Shown here: one piece after another, positions 13,322 to 13,473 of the stretch
Numbering within the stretch: position 1 is the first letter of the stretch
How the letters are laid out: each line of letters begins with the position of its first letter
Source: an uncultured Blautia sp.
Lineage (GTDB): Bacteria; Bacillota; Clostridia; Lachnospirales; Lachnospiraceae
NCBI GenBank assembly: GCA_900551465.1
Contig: URWL01000016.1
Location: 1-13,473, forward strand
Direction: 5' to 3'
DNA: 13,473 bases
Translations under genes and position numbers: made by a program
The notes under the pieces: generated by a model
What the model saw: the letters and a program-made list of their open reading frames with translations, nothing else
What the model was told of the DNA's origin: nothing
The model's database searches: none

Positions 13322-13473
13322 AATTTCTGTTTGTGGAAGTGGAGCGGATTTAAGTTTCTTATTACCCACAGACGATGCATATGAAAAAAGGCAGATCATG
13401 TGCAGTGCTACGTTTCCTGGTAAACCTGTGCGCTGATTTGCTGCCATTCGCACGAACTTGCCTGACGACTCAG
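13322..13473. other. Non-coding right end of the contig, possibly part of a dispersed repeat
   Basis: No gene with a ribosome site is seen on either strand. GTTTGTGG (13329-13336) can pair with CCACAGAC (13366-13373) with one G-U, but without a T-run, so it is a poor terminator. Near the end, GTGCG and CGCAC flank a 16-nt segment, another short inverted repeat. The terminal ~95 bases are richer in G+C than the preceding 50 and end abruptly, as contigs do inside repeats. This reading is weak. Confidence 0.3.

Overview
The window looks like an isolate or metagenome contig from a gut Firmicute, most likely Lachnospiraceae (Blautia-like). The reasons are moderate G+C, AGGAGG-type ribosome sites, the gene families present (Rpn-type PD-(D/E)XK protein, GH78 rhamnosidase, LanFEG-type immunity transporter, Ctc-type L25) and tightly packed OmpR regulator/kinase/ABC operons. 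The genus is inference only. All genes read on the + strand.

Left end (1-1720): bases 1-32 are library adapter (Nextera/Tn5), not genome. After them come an AT-rich leader and the first ~50 codons of a PfkB-type sugar kinase (KdgK-like). This breaks at about position 298 into the interior of a GH78 alpha-L-rhamnosidase. The rhamnosidase part carries a one-base frameshift at a G-run (363-366) but is otherwise readable to its natural stop and an intrinsic terminator. This end is either a real deletion fusion or an assembly chimera and should be read with caution.

1724-2860: a lone Rpn/PD-(D/E)XK nuclease-family gene with its own candidate promoter, followed by a perfect 17-bp-stem hairpin.

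2870-7357: a five-gene operon encoding a lantibiotic-immunity type ABC transporter (lanF-lanE-lanG) and an OmpR-family response regulator/histidine kinase pair. Genes abut or overlap. No precursor peptide, modification enzyme or exporter is present, so it appears to be a stand-alone self-protection or resistance module. A 10-bp sequence repeated with 11-bp period lies upstream and is a good candidate for the regulator's operator.

7441-8186: ribosomal protein L25 (Ctc type) as a monocistron with promoter, structured leader and a strong terminator.

8231-13321: a second sensing/transport module. A response regulator and a single-TM kinase lacking an extracellular sensor come first. After a weak terminator and a second 11-bp-period direct repeat come an ABC ATPase and an 884-residue FtsX/MacB-like permease with two large extracellular domains. 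The likely logic is that the transporter or the kinase senses membrane/cell-wall stress, the regulator binds the repeat, and the ABC pair is induced.

13322-13473: non-coding sequence up to the contig end, possibly part of a dispersed repeat. No tRNA, rRNA, CRISPR, IS element or origin was recognised. I did not find a convincing wholly new system; the best leads are the two candidate operators, the orphan immunity operon and the chimeric left end.
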